Of a stretch of 34,175 bases of DNA, positions 1-8,929 are shown one piece after another. Where the stretch lies: positions 1 to 34,175 of the forward strand of contig DXFV01000016.1 in the NCBI GenBank assembly GCA_019114265.1. The letters run 5' to 3'. The position numbers and the translations under genes are program-made. How positions within the stretch are numbered: the stretch's first letter is position 1; every line of letters starts with the position of its first letter. The notes below the pieces were generated by a model, which had not been told where the DNA came from, searched no databases, and worked only from the letters and a program-made list of their open reading frames with translations. The DNA is from Anaerofilum faecale. GTDB lineage: Bacteria; Bacillota; Clostridia; Oscillospirales; Ruminococcaceae.

Positions 1-1418
<1,418 letters not shown>

Positions 1419-1437
1419 GACCCGCCCGCACAGCACA

Positions 1438-1490
1438 AGCGCCCCGCACAGCTCCGGTTTGGCCGGAGGGTGCGGGGCGCTGGCTGTTTC
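1438..1490 (+). terminator. Intrinsic terminator of clpB
   Basis: A 12-bp perfect stem (AGCGCCCCGCAC at 1438-1449 with GTGCGGGGCGCT at 1470-1481) encloses a second small stem CTCCGG/CCGGAG. It begins 20 nt after the clpB stop. The T-run behind it is poor (GGCTGTTTC), so efficiency is uncertain. Confidence 0.7.
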
Positions 1491-1555
1491 AAGGGCGAAT
1501 TTGATAGATTCTTTGGAAAAAACGTAAATATTCCATAGATTTTATGATGATACTG

Positions 1556-1564
1556 TGTTATACT
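1556..1564 (+). promoter_or_regulatory. Extended -10 promoter for the LysR gene
   Basis: TGT-TATACT is an extended -10 element in a clearly AT-rich stretch (1500-1570) that contrasts with the GC-rich genes. No good -35 hexamer lies 17 nt upstream. It sits 74 nt before the chosen LysR start. Confidence 0.5.
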
Positions 1565-1637
1565 TCTTTCAGGTGAAACAGAACGGCTGTTTTGCGGTGT
1601 GTCGTCAGGAAAATGTGTGAGAACAGGAAGTGATCGT

Positions 1638-2540
1638 TTGAATCTGCATCATTTGCGCTATTTCTGCGTGTTGGCCCAAACCGAACACTATGGCCGGGCC
1701 GCCCGGCAGCTGGGCATCACGCAGCCCAGCCTCAGCCACGCGATGGCCGCGCTGGAACAGGAGCTGGGCCTGCCCCTTCTGGAAAAACAGGGCCGCGGCG
1801 TGCGGCTGAGCCGCTACGGCCAGCAGTTCTACCAGACCGCCAGCGAGACACTGGCGCGCCTGGATGCCGGCGTGCGCCGCCTGCAGGCCACCCGCGAGGG
1901 CGGCGGCACCCTGCGGCTGGGGGCGGTGCGCGGGCTGGCCGTGACCGCCGCGCCCCAGCTGATGCATTCGTTCCAGCAGCAGCCCGAAGGCCGCGAGGTG
2001 GAGTTCTGCCTCAACAGCGCCAGTGTGCTCAGCAGCGAGGTGCTGCAGGGGCTGGACGCCGGAAAATACGATTTTGTCTTTTCTTTCCGGCCGGGCAACC
2101 CCGACACCACCGAAGCGCTGCCCTTTGCGTTCGGTGATTTCGTCTTTATCGTGCCGCAGAACCACCCGATGGCCAAGCAGACCAGCGTCCGCCTGCAGGA
2201 CACGCTGGACATTCCGCAGGTGTTCTTTTCCGAACAGAACAGCCTGCGCGACACGGTGGAGAAGATGTTTGCCCGCGCCGGCGGCCTGCCCCCCATCGCG
2301 CTGGAAACCGAGAGCGATCAGGTGGTGGCCGGGTTGGTGGCCCAGGGCTTCGGCGCGGCGGTGGTGCCGCAGCTGCAGGTGCTGGAAAGCCTGCCGGTGA
2401 AGGTGCTGCAGATCACCGACCAGCCCACCGAGCGCATGGCCTGGATGGTCTGGCGGCGGGACGCCTGGCGCTCCCCGGCGGCCAAGGCGTTTGAACAGCA
2501 TGTGCGCGCCCAGGTGCAGAAGGGCACCGTCACCATCTGA
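1638..2540 (+). CDS. LysR-family transcriptional regulator
   Basis: The product is a 300-residue one-domain-plus-effector transcription factor. Residues 1-60 form the winged helix-turn-helix, with RAARQLGITQPSLSHAMAAL as the LysR signature; the remainder is the periplasmic-binding-protein-like effector domain ending in AAVVPQLQVLE. I chose the TTG at 1638, giving MNLHHLRYF, because AGGAAG at 1625-1630 is correctly spaced (7 nt) and LysR proteins normally begin this way. The GTG at 1599 would add 13 residues with no ribosome binding site. The usual divergent target gene is absent: clpB lies upstream in the same direction and uridine kinase is convergent, so the regulon cannot be read from context. 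Effector unknown. Confidence 0.92.
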   Translation: MNLHHLRYFCVLAQTEHYGRAARQLGITQPSLSHAMAALEQELGLPLLEKQGRGVRLSRYGQQFYQTASETLARLDAGVRRLQATREGGGTLRLGAVRGLAVTAAPQLMHSFQQQPEGREVEFCLNSASVLSSEVLQGLDAGKYDFVFSFRPGNPDTTEALPFAFGDFVFIVPQNHPMAKQTSVRLQDTLDIPQVFFSEQNSLRDTVEKMFARAGGLPPIALETESDQVVAGLVAQGFGAAVVPQLQVLESLPVKVLQITDQPTERMAWMVWRRDAWRSPAAKAFEQHVRAQVQKGTVTI

Positions 2541-2546
2541 CCCGGC

Positions 2547-3173
2547 TCAAACCTCGTCGGCGCGGCCCAGATGGCTGGACACCCGGTGCACCAGCATCTC
2601 CAGCGCCACCGTGTTTTTGCCGCCCTCGGGCACGATGATGTCGGCCTTGCGCTTGCTGGGCTCCACGAACTGCTCGTGCATCGGCTTGACGGTGGTGAGA
2701 TACTGGCTGATCACGCTCTCCAGCGTGCGGCCGCGCTTGTTCACGTCCCGCACGATGCGCCGCAGGATGCGCACGTCGGCGTCGGTGTCCACAAACACCT
2801 TGATGTCCATCAGGTCGCACAGCTCCGGGAAGGCGAAGATCAGAATGCCCTCCACGATGATCACCGGCGCGGGCTGGACCAGCACCGTCTTGTCGCTGCG
2901 GTTGTGCACCGTGAAGTCGTACACCGGGCACTCCACCGCCTTGCCGGCCTTCAGCTGGGCCAGATGCTCCAGCAGCATGTCGGTGTCGAAGGCGTTGGGG
3001 TGGTCGTAGTTGATGGCACAGCGCTCCTCGTAGGTGAGGTCGTCGCGGCGCTTATAATAGTTGTCGTGGTAGACCACGCTCACCTCGTCGCCGAAGCGCT
3101 CCTTCAGCCGGCGGGTGAGGGTGGTCTTTCCGCTGCCGGTGCCCCCGGCGATGCCCAGGATCATCACGTCCAT
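2547..3173 (-). CDS. udk: Uridine kinase
   Basis: The enzyme phosphorylates uridine and cytidine to UMP and CMP in pyrimidine salvage. The 208-residue protein has the family's standard length, a P-loop GGTGSGKT at residues 10-17, the nucleoside-site segment YHDNYYKRRDDL, NYDHPNAFD, PVYDFTVHNR, VEGILIF and the lid-region RRIVRDVNKRGR. The second of two close ATGs (3173) is preferred, since AGGAGG is 8 nt upstream of it and only 2 nt from the ATG at 3179; a still longer in-frame extension reaches through the promoter and is not credible. It is transcribed from its own promoter behind the terminator of the amidohydrolase gene. Its stop lies 6 nt from the stop of the convergent LysR gene, with no terminator between them. 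Confidence 0.95.
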   Translation of the reverse strand: MDVMILGIAGGTGSGKTTLTRRLKERFGDEVSVVYHDNYYKRRDDLTYEERCAINYDHPNAFDTDMLLEHLAQLKAGKAVECPVYDFTVHNRSDKTVLVQPAPVIIVEGILIFAFPELCDLMDIKVFVDTDADVRILRRIVRDVNKRGRTLESVISQYLTTVKPMHEQFVEPSKRKADIIVPEGGKNTVALEMLVHRVSSHLGRADEV

Positions 3174-3234
3174 TTGCATACCCTCCTGTAGTGGGCGCCA
3201 TGCAGGCGCCGAAACTCGTGCTTTTCTGCAAACA

Positions 3235-3243
3235 AGTATACCA
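3235..3243 (-). promoter_or_regulatory. Extended -10 promoter of udk
   Basis: On the minus strand the sequence reads TGG-TATACT, an extended -10 element, about 60 nt upstream of the udk start. No -35 match is present at 17 nt. It follows the upstream terminator, so udk is probably monocistronic. Confidence 0.55.
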
Positions 3244-3272
3244 CACATCGCGCGCGCTGTGCGCGGTGCGGG

Positions 3273-3314
3273 CAAAAAAAATCAAAGCGCCTGCTGGAAA
3301 CAACAGGCGCTTTT
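3273..3314 (-). terminator. Intrinsic terminator of the M20 amidohydrolase gene
   Basis: Read on the minus strand, a 13-bp stem (3301-3313 with 3284-3296, one mismatch, 4-nt loop) is followed by GA and a run of eight T. It starts about 15 nt past the amidohydrolase stop. Confidence 0.85.
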
Positions 3315-3327
3315 GCTTTGCGTGCAC

Positions 3328-4752
3328 TCAGAACTCCGGCTTTGCGTCGGCGGGCAGCGGGCACAGATAGCCGCCGGGCAGCGCGGCGTGCAGCTCGTCG
3401 GCCGCACGGCGCAGCAGCTCCGGGTCGGCCGCCGCGCGCGCAGCCGCCAGCGCCAGGGCCTCGGCGGCCCGCAGCATCCCGGCGCGGCCCAGGCTGCTGT
3501 TTGCCTGGGCGGTGAACTGCCAGGTGTGGCCGCCGGTGCCCAGCGCCATGCAGGCGGTGTAGCACTGGGCGGTGGGGGCGCAGCAGCTGGCGTCGCCCAC
3601 GTCGGTGCTGCCCATCTCCACACAGCCCGGCTGGTGGAGATAGGGGGCCACCGTCTCGTCCAGCAGGCCGGCGGCGTACTCCGCGGCGGGGCGTCCGGTG
3701 AGCACCTCGGCGTTGTGCAGGTTGGCGATGCGCTGCTCGGCCGGGGTGGCCGCGCGGAACTGCTCGGCCAGCTGCCGGTCGGCGTCGGTGAAGTCCGGCG
3801 CGCCCAGCTGTGCCAGACAGTCGGCCAGCAGATCGCCCAGCACCTTGTTGGGACGGTAGTCGCTGCAGGCGTCGATCACCGTCCACTCCACCTGCGTCTC
3901 GGTCATCAGCGCCGCGCCCTGCGCCACCTTGTTCACCCGCTCGAACAGCTCCAGCATCTGGTCCACATGCGGCGCGCGGATGTAGTAGTGCAGCGCCGCG
4001 CGGTCGGGCACCACGTTGGGCGCTTTGCCGCCCGCGTCCCGGTAGGCGTAGTGCAGCCGGGCGTCGGGGATCATGTGCTCCCGCAGATAGTTGCAGCCCA
4101 CGTTCATCAGTTCGGCGGCGTCCAGCGCGCTGCGCCCGGCAAAGGGAGCGGCCGCGGCGTGGGCGGTGCGTCCGGCAAAGCGGTATTCCACCCCCATCAC
4201 CGCCAGCGTGCGGGTGCCGATCACCGCGTTCACCGCGTCCGGATGCCAGGTGAACACCGCGTCCAGCCCGCGGAACAGCCCCGCGCGCGCCATGTATGCC
4301 TTGCCCGCGCCGTCCTCCTCGGCCGGGCAGCCGAAAAACCGCACCTGCGCCCGCACAAGGCCCGCCGCCACCAGCTCCTTCAGGATCACCGCCGCGCCGA
4401 ACGCGCCCGCGCCCAGCAGGTTGTGGCCGCAGCCGTGCCCCGGCGCGCCCTGTGCCAGCGGCGCCTGCTGCGGGCAGGCCGCCTGTTGGGACAGCCCGTC
4501 CAGCGCATCGTATTCGCCCAGAAAGCCGATCACCGGCCCCTCGCTGCCGTACCGCGCCTCCAGCGCGGTGGCCAGCCCGGCGGCGGCGCGGGTCACCGCA
4601 AAGCCTTCCGCCTCCAGCGCGCGTGCGGTGGCATCGGCGCTTTTGGTCTCCCGCCAGTTCAGCTCGGCTGCCTGCCACACCTCGTCGGCCAGGCGGCACA
4701 TCGCGCTTTGCTTTTCGGCGGCAATGCGCCGGATCTCCTCGATCAGCTGCAT
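3328..4752 (-). CDS. M20-family amidohydrolase, AbgB-like
   Basis: This is a 474-residue cytosolic metallopeptidase of the M20D type, closest in outline to AbgB, the p-aminobenzoyl-glutamate hydrolase subunit, which cleaves aminoacyl amides. Metal-ligand motifs are visible: GHGCGHN at residues 105-111, the glutamate pair PAEED at 143-147, WHPD at 169-172, and the C-terminal MGSTDVGDASCCAP. The inserted dimerisation domain follows GRTAHAAA. The ATG at 4752 has AAGGGGAG six nt upstream and a good promoter behind it. It is a single-gene unit between a promoter and a terminator. No AbgA or AbgT partner is adjacent, so the true substrate (folate catabolite, other amide or dipeptide) is open. There is no signal peptide. 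Confidence 0.88.
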   Translation of the reverse strand: MQLIEEIRRIAAEKQSAMCRLADEVWQAAELNWRETKSADATARALEAEGFAVTRAAAGLATALEARYGSEGPVIGFLGEYDALDGLSQQAACPQQAPLAQGAPGHGCGHNLLGAGAFGAAVILKELVAAGLVRAQVRFFGCPAEEDGAGKAYMARAGLFRGLDAVFTWHPDAVNAVIGTRTLAVMGVEYRFAGRTAHAAAAPFAGRSALDAAELMNVGCNYLREHMIPDARLHYAYRDAGGKAPNVVPDRAALHYYIRAPHVDQMLELFERVNKVAQGAALMTETQVEWTVIDACSDYRPNKVLGDLLADCLAQLGAPDFTDADRQLAEQFRAATPAEQRIANLHNAEVLTGRPAAEYAAGLLDETVAPYLHQPGCVEMGSTDVGDASCCAPTAQCYTACMALGTGGHTWQFTAQANSSLGRAGMLRAAEALALAAARAAADPELLRRAADELHAALPGGYLCPLPADAKPEF

Positions 4753-4797
4753 ACAAAACTCCCCTTTTCGCCGCTGTGCGGCCTGTTTTCAACGGCT

Positions 4798-4826
4798 ATT
4801 ATACCCCCGCCGGGTCCCGCGCGCAA
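4798..4826 (-). promoter_or_regulatory. Promoter of the M20 amidohydrolase gene
   Basis: Minus strand: -35 TTGCGC (4821-4826), 17-nt spacer, perfect -10 TATAAT (4798-4803). The ATG lies 45 nt downstream of the -10. Confidence 0.75.
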
Positions 4827-4846
4827 GACAGAACGCCCTTTTTTGC

Positions 4847-4875
4847 TTGCATTTTGCCTGTACAAACGGTAAACT
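4847..4875 (+). promoter_or_regulatory. Promoter of the BMP-domain operon
   Basis: -35 TTGCAT (4847-4852), 17-nt spacer, -10 TAAACT (4870-4875), 43 nt before the start at 4919. It is divergent from the amidohydrolase promoter, with the two -35 elements about 20 nt apart. Confidence 0.65.
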
Positions 4876-4918
4876 GAAAACAGAACGGCTGCTTGTGCAA
4901 AGGGGGAAACAGACAAGT

Positions 4919-6877
4919 ATGAATATGGAAGAATACCGCGGCGCGCTGGCCAAGGGCAAAAAGCTTTTCCGCTCCTGTGTATCCAAGGGCGCCTATCCCT
5001 ACCTGCAGGTGCTGGATGATATTCTGGAAAACAGCGATATCATCTCCACGGTGGAGCTGGGGGTGGTGAGCATTCCGGCGGCCCAGATCGTGGGCACCAA
5101 GACCGAGGGACGAAAGACCGCCTTTGCGCGCAACTTCATGCCGCTGCTGGGCGAGACCACCGAGTTTGCCCGCAAGTGGCAGACGCTGTGCGACTCGCAT
5201 CTGCAGGAGGGCATCCGCGATCCCATTCTTGCCTATGAATTCATGAACCGGTTCTATGTGCAGGAGGGCAACAAGCGGGTCAGCGTGCTGAAATACTTCG
5301 GGGCGGCCTCGATCCCGGGCAAGGTCATCCGTCTGGTCCCCCGCCGCAACGAGAGCCTTGAGAACCGCATCTATTATGAATTCATGGACTTCTACCGCCT
5401 CACCGGCGTGAACTACCTGTGGTTCACCCACGAGGGCAGCTTTGCGCGGCTGGTGAAGGCCACCGGCAAGGCGCCGGGCGAGGTGTGGACCGAGGACGAG
5501 CGTTCGATGCTGTTCTCGGTGTACCTGCGGTTTTCCGAGGCATTCAACGCGCTGGGCGGCGAAAAGCTGGGCATCACCCCGGCCGACGCCATGCTGACCT
5601 ACGCCAAGGTGTACCCGTATGAGACGGCCCAGCAGAAATCGGTGGCCGAGATCAAAAAGGACCTGTCCCAGATGTGGATCGAGATCCGCGCGCTGGCCGA
5701 GGACTCGGCGGTGGAGCTGTCGATGGAGCCGTCGGAGGCCGCGCCGGCCAAGCCCTCGCTGATCGAAAAGCTGTTCGCCCCCGAGATCACCCATCTGAAG
5801 GTGGGCTTCATCCACGAAAAATCGGCCGAGACCTCCGGCTGGACCTACGCGCACGAGTTTGGACGCCGCCAGCTGGAGCTGGCCTTCCCCGACAAGGTGG
5901 AGACGGTGTGCTACGACAACGTGCAGGTGGGCGTGGACGACCTTGACACCATCCAGCGCGCCATCGACGAGGGGTGTGAAGTGCTGTTCACCACCACCCC
6001 CAAGCTGATGGACGCCAGCCTGAAAATGGCGGTGAAGCACCCCGATGTGCATATTTTGAACTGCTCCATCAACATGTCGCACCCCTATATCCGCACCTAC
6101 TACGGCCGTATCCACGAGGCAAAATTCATCGTGGGCGCCATTGCGGGCGCTTTGGCCGATGATAACCGCATCGGCTATGTGGCCACCTATCCCACCTTTG
6201 GCATGACGGCCGGCATCAACGCCTTTGCGCTGGGCGCGCAGATGGTGAACCCCCGCGCAAAGGTGTATCTGGAGTGGACCGCTGTCAAGGGCGTGGACAT
6301 CGACCGCCGGTTTGCCGAGCGGGGCGTCGGCCTGATCTCCAGCCAGGATATGCGCAACCCCAACAACGACTCCTGCAAATACGGCCTCTACCGCATCGCG
6401 CCGGACGGCGCCGTGCAGGACATCGCCATGCCGTTCTGGCACTGGGGCGAGTTCTATGTGCGCATCATCCAGAGCATCTTCAACGGCACCTGGGAGAACG
6501 AGGACGGCGACGCCCGCGCCATCAACTACTGGTGGGGCATGGCGTCGGGCGTGGTGGACGTGCTGCTGTCGCGCAGTTTGCCGCAGCCCACCCGGCGTCT
6601 GGTGCAGCTGCTGCGGCGCACCATCTGCACCAGCGAGTTCGACCCGTTCGCCGGCGTGCGCGGCCAGGACGACACCGCCGCCCCCTTCAGCGCGCTGGGC
6701 ACAAACGGCCGGCAGGAGCCCAAGAAGCTCTCGCCCGACGAAGTGATCCGCATGGACTGGCTGGCCGACAACGTGATCGGCAGCATCCCCACCATGGACC
6801 AGCTCATCGAAGAGGCAAAGCCGCTGGTGCAGCTGCAGGGCGTGAACCAGCAGGACGTCGCGCCGCGCATCCTGTGA
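4919..6877 (+). CDS. Cytosolic ParB-like/BMP two-domain protein
   Basis: This 652-residue protein begins with MNMEEYRGALAKGKK and has no signal peptide, lipobox or membrane segment. Residues about 1-290 contain a block resembling the ParB/sulfiredoxin fold (DPILAYEFMNRFYVQEGNKR followed by VSVLKYFG). From about residue 300 (HLKVGFIHEKSAETSGWTYA) it is a BMP/PnrA-type periplasmic-binding domain, with FTTTPKLMDASLKMA, YYGRIHEAKFIVGAIAG and WHWGEFYVRIIQSI. Such domains normally bind purine nucleosides outside the cell for ABC import; here there is no transporter nearby and the domain must be cytosolic. AGGGGG lies 12 nt before the ATG. It heads a likely operon with the phosphoesterase (16-nt gap) and a small protein. 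A nucleoside-sensing role is my inference. Databases usually label such proteins as ABC substrate-binding, which is probably misleading. Confidence 0.8.
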   Translation: MNMEEYRGALAKGKKLFRSCVSKGAYPYLQVLDDILENSDIISTVELGVVSIPAAQIVGTKTEGRKTAFARNFMPLLGETTEFARKWQTLCDSHLQEGIRDPILAYEFMNRFYVQEGNKRVSVLKYFGAASIPGKVIRLVPRRNESLENRIYYEFMDFYRLTGVNYLWFTHEGSFARLVKATGKAPGEVWTEDERSMLFSVYLRFSEAFNALGGEKLGITPADAMLTYAKVYPYETAQQKSVAEIKKDLSQMWIEIRALAEDSAVELSMEPSEAAPAKPSLIEKLFAPEITHLKVGFIHEKSAETSGWTYAHEFGRRQLELAFPDKVETVCYDNVQVGVDDLDTIQRAIDEGCEVLFTTTPKLMDASLKMAVKHPDVHILNCSINMSHPYIRTYYGRIHEAKFIVGAIAGALADDNRIGYVATYPTFGMTAGINAFALGAQMVNPRAKVYLEWTAVKGVDIDRRFAERGVGLISSQDMRNPNNDSCKYGLYRIAPDGAVQDIAMPFWHWGEFYVRIIQSIFNGTWENEDGDARAINYWWGMASGVVDVLLSRSLPQPTRRLVQLLRRTICTSEFDPFAGVRGQDDTAAPFSALGTNGRQEPKKLSPDEVIRMDWLADNVIGSIPTMDQLIEEAKPLVQLQGVNQQDVAPRIL

Positions 6878-6893
6878 GCGAGGACGAATGCCG

Positions 6894-7493
6894 ATGAAGA
6901 TTCTGCTGATCGCCGACGAAGAATCCAAATACCTGTGGGACTACTACAAGCCCGAAAAGCTGGCCGACATCGACCTGATCCTCTCCTGCGGGGATCTGAA
7001 CCCGCGATACCTCACCTTTCTGGCCACCTGCAGCCACGCAAAGGTGCTGTATGTCCACGGGAACCACGACGACCGCTACGACATCACCCCGCCCGAGGGC
7101 TGCGAGTGCATCGACGACACCATCTATGAATACGGAGGGGTCCGCATTCTGGGACTGGGCGGGTCGATGCGCTACAACCCGCACGGGAACTACCAGTTCA
7201 CCGAGCGCCAGATGCGCGCCCGGGTGCGGAAGCTATGGTGGCAGCTGCGGCGCAAGAGGGGCTTCGACATCCTGCTCACCCACGCGCCCGCCTGCGGCCT
7301 GAACGACGCCACCGATCTGCCCCACCGCGGATTTCAGGTGTTCAACGACCTGATGGAGCGGTACCATCCGCGCTATTTCATCCACGGCCACATGCATATG
7401 AACTATGGCCAGCAGTTCCCCCGCCGGGACCACTACGTCCACACCGAGGTCATCAACGCCTACGAGCGGTTCGTGCTGGAATACGAGCCCTGA
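6894..7493 (+). CDS. Calcineurin-like metallophosphoesterase
   Basis: The product is a 199-residue single-domain phosphoesterase of the YfcE/MJ0936-like class. Motifs in order: ADEES near residue 8, SCGDLNPRY, VHGNHDDRYD, LLTHAPACG and FIHGHMHMNYG. Four of five metal-binding blocks are canonical; the first, normally DxH, reads DEE. I prefer the second ATG (6894), 9 nt after AGGA, to the one at 6888, which is only 3 nt away. It follows the ParB/BMP gene by 16 nt and is probably cotranscribed with it. The substrate is not predictable from sequence; phosphodiesters or nucleotide-derived compounds are typical of the fold. Confidence 0.85.
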   Translation: MKILLIADEESKYLWDYYKPEKLADIDLILSCGDLNPRYLTFLATCSHAKVLYVHGNHDDRYDITPPEGCECIDDTIYEYGGVRILGLGGSMRYNPHGNYQFTERQMRARVRKLWWQLRRKRGFDILLTHAPACGLNDATDLPHRGFQVFNDLMERYHPRYFIHGHMHMNYGQQFPRRDHYVHTEVINAYERFVLEYEP

Positions 7494-7551
7494 ATGCATA
7501 TCCCCCCTCCGGTCTGCCCATACTGTGGACAAACGAAAGGGGGATCTGTGC

Positions 7552-7980
7552 ATGAACGACGATATTTCCTTGCTGAACGCCGTGCTGAAAAACACCGAGA
7601 TGGGCACCAGCACGCTGGACCAGATCATGGACGCGACCGACAACGAGGCATTCCGCTCCAGCCTTGCCATCCAGAAGCAGGGCTTCGCCCGGCTGGACGC
7701 CGAAGCGCGCGCCGCGCTGGCGCGGATGGGGGCCACCCCCGAAAAGCAGAGCGCGCTGACCAGGATGGGCACGGCGGTGGCCATCGCCGGCAAGACCATC
7801 ACCGACCGCTCCACCCGCCATCTGGCCGACATGCTCATCCAGGGCAGCGGCATGGGCACGGTGGACTGTGTGAAAGCGCTGCGCGACAACCCGCGCGCCT
7901 CGGCCGAGGTGCAGGGCATCGCCCAGCGGCTCCAGCAGTTTGAAGAGCGCAATGTGGAAGAGCTGAAGAACTTTCTGTAA
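7552..7980 (+). CDS. Small all-helical protein of unknown function
   Basis: I do not recognise a named family with certainty. The 142-residue product (MNDDISLLNAVLKNTEMG...) is rich in Ala, Leu, Met and Glu with regular heptad-like spacing, lacks Cys apart from one residue, and ends VEELKNFL. It looks like a four-helix bundle, similar in feel to DUF2383/ferritin-like stress proteins, without the iron-ligand pattern. AAAGGGGG is 8 nt before the ATG, a strong site. It follows the phosphoesterase by 58 nt, so is likely the third gene of that operon. No membrane segment or signal peptide. No terminator is visible after it; the next promoter begins 12 nt beyond the stop. Confidence 0.75.
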   Translation: MNDDISLLNAVLKNTEMGTSTLDQIMDATDNEAFRSSLAIQKQGFARLDAEARAALARMGATPEKQSALTRMGTAVAIAGKTITDRSTRHLADMLIQGSGMGTVDCVKALRDNPRASAEVQGIAQRLQQFEERNVEELKNFL

Positions 7981-7991
7981 TCTTCCGCAAC

Positions 7992-8020
7992 TTGACACCC
8001 CCGGCGGCGGGGTGTACCAT
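7992..8020 (+). promoter_or_regulatory. Promoter of the GNAT gene with palindromic spacer
   Basis: -35 TTGACA (7992-7997), 17-nt spacer, -10 TACCAT (8015-8020). The spacer carries a 7-bp inverted repeat, ACACCCC/GGGGTGT (7995-8015), overlapping both hexamers, which could be an operator. Confidence 0.7.
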
Positions 8021-8056
8021 AGAGCACAACAAAACCTCTGAAAGGATGTGCTTTTT

Positions 8057-8611
8057 ATGGAATATCCCGCCCGTGGAGCCCGGCGCGGCGGCCTGCGCTT
8101 TGTGCTGCAGAGCCCCGGCCCGGAGCTGGCCGAAGCCATGATCGACTATCTGCGCACGCTGAGCGCCGAGACCGAGTATATGATGCGCACACCCGAAGAG
8201 GTCACCTTCACGCCCGAGCGGGAGCGCGCCCTGCTGGAGGAGCAGCGCACCGACCCGCTGGCCATGATGATCTCCGCCGTGCAGGACGGCCGGGTGCTGG
8301 GCAACGTGGGCATCTACTGCGTGGCCGACCGCGCCAAGACCCGTCACCGCGCCTCGGTGGGCATCGGCCTGCGCCGCGAGGTGTGGGGGAAAGGGCTGGC
8401 CAGCCTGCTGATGGACGAGGCCATCGCGGCGGCAAAGCGGATGGGCTTTGTGCAGCTGGAGCTGGACGTCTGCGCCGAAAACGAGCGCGCCCAGGCGCTC
8501 TACCGGAAAAAGGGCTTTGTGGAGTTCGGCCGCATTCCCCGCGGCTTCCGGATGTCCGACGGCCACTGGTGCGATCTGGTGCAGATGGTGCTGCCGCTGG
8601 ACGCAGAATGA
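8057..8611 (+). CDS. GNAT-family N-acetyltransferase
   Basis: A 184-residue acetyl-CoA-dependent acetyltransferase. The GNAT core is clear: beta-4 and acetyl-CoA loop ASVGIGLRREVWGKGLASLL (the R-x-x-G-x-G/A motif as REVWGKGLAS), then LELDVCAENERAQALYRKKG and FVEFGRIPRGFR, the typical motif B and C-terminal strand. The ATG at 8057 is chosen; AAAGGA lies about 11 nt upstream, slightly far. The order of domains and the ending 'GHWCDLVQMVLPL' resemble small-molecule or antibiotic acetylating members (RimI/SpeG-like superfamily), but the acceptor cannot be deduced. It has its own promoter and terminator region and appears monocistronic. Confidence 0.9.
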   Translation: MEYPARGARRGGLRFVLQSPGPELAEAMIDYLRTLSAETEYMMRTPEEVTFTPERERALLEEQRTDPLAMMISAVQDGRVLGNVGIYCVADRAKTRHRASVGIGLRREVWGKGLASLLMDEAIAAAKRMGFVQLELDVCAENERAQALYRKKGFVEFGRIPRGFRMSDGHWCDLVQMVLPLDAE

Positions 8612-8615
8612 GCCT

Positions 8616-8810
8616 TTCCCGCCGCGCCTGCCGGGGAGCGCCCGCAGACCGTCAGCCCTCCCCTCATCAGCCGCTGCGCGGCAGCTTCCCCCCCAGGGGG
8701 GAAGCCGATGGTACGGCAAGCCTTCCCCTGGCAGGGGAAGGTGGCCCCGCGAGGGGCCGGATGAGGTCGAGACCGAAGGGTTCCCGCCGCGCCTTCCGGG
8801 GAGCATCCGC
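8616..8810. repeat. 30-bp imperfect direct repeats flanking a palindromic element
   Basis: TTCCCGCCGCGCCTGCCGGG at 8616-8635 continuing to 8645 recurs at 8781-8810; 27 of 30 bases agree. The two copies bracket the palindromic element at 8662-8766 and point the same way. The first copy starts 5 nt after the GNAT stop. Confidence 0.8.
8662..8766. repeat. Intergenic palindromic repeat element (REP/MITE-like)
   Basis: About 105 bp bounded by CCTCATC (8662-8668) and its complement GATGAGG (8760-8766). Each half contains a small GC hairpin (GCCGCTGCGCGGC; GGCCCCGCGAGGGGCC) and a purine-pyrimidine hairpin (GCTTCCCCC/GGGGGAAGC; CCTTCCCCTG/CAGGGGAAGG). The whole is an imperfect inverted repeat of two such modules. 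This layout resembles short dispersed intergenic repeats I associate with Faecalibacterium-group genomes; copy number cannot be judged from one window. No ORF or transposase is present. Confidence 0.7.
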
Positions 8811-8850
8811 CGCGCCGCCCCCCTGCACAAACACACAAAATCGCATCCCG

Positions 8851-8890
8851 CGCCCGCTTTTTGCAGCAAAAGGCGGGCGTTTGCTTTGCC
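8851..8890 (+). terminator. Intrinsic terminator downstream of the GNAT gene
   Basis: CGCCCGC (8851-8857) plus T5G pairs with CAAAAG plus GCGGGCG (8873-8879), a 12-bp stem with a 3-nt loop, followed by TTTGCTTTG. It lies 240 nt past the GNAT stop, beyond the repeat element. Confidence 0.7.
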
Positions 8891-8929
8891 GGTGAACAGG
8901 ATGCCCAAAAAAGCAGCTGCAAAATTGTG

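Noticed and set aside
1599..1637. Longer LysR start at the GTG at 1599
   Set aside because: No ribosome binding site precedes it, and the added residues do not look like a LysR N-terminus.
7995..8015. Shared palindromic spacer in the GNAT and ABC-F promoters
   Set aside because: Both spacers follow TTGACAC and precede GTGT, but the ABC-F one is only symmetric with a bulge; chance in GC-rich DNA is a sufficient explanation, so I noted the GNAT palindrome only.
8616..8810. Direct repeats as a CRISPR array
   Set aside because: Only two imperfect copies 135 bp apart with a palindromic element between them and no cas genes.
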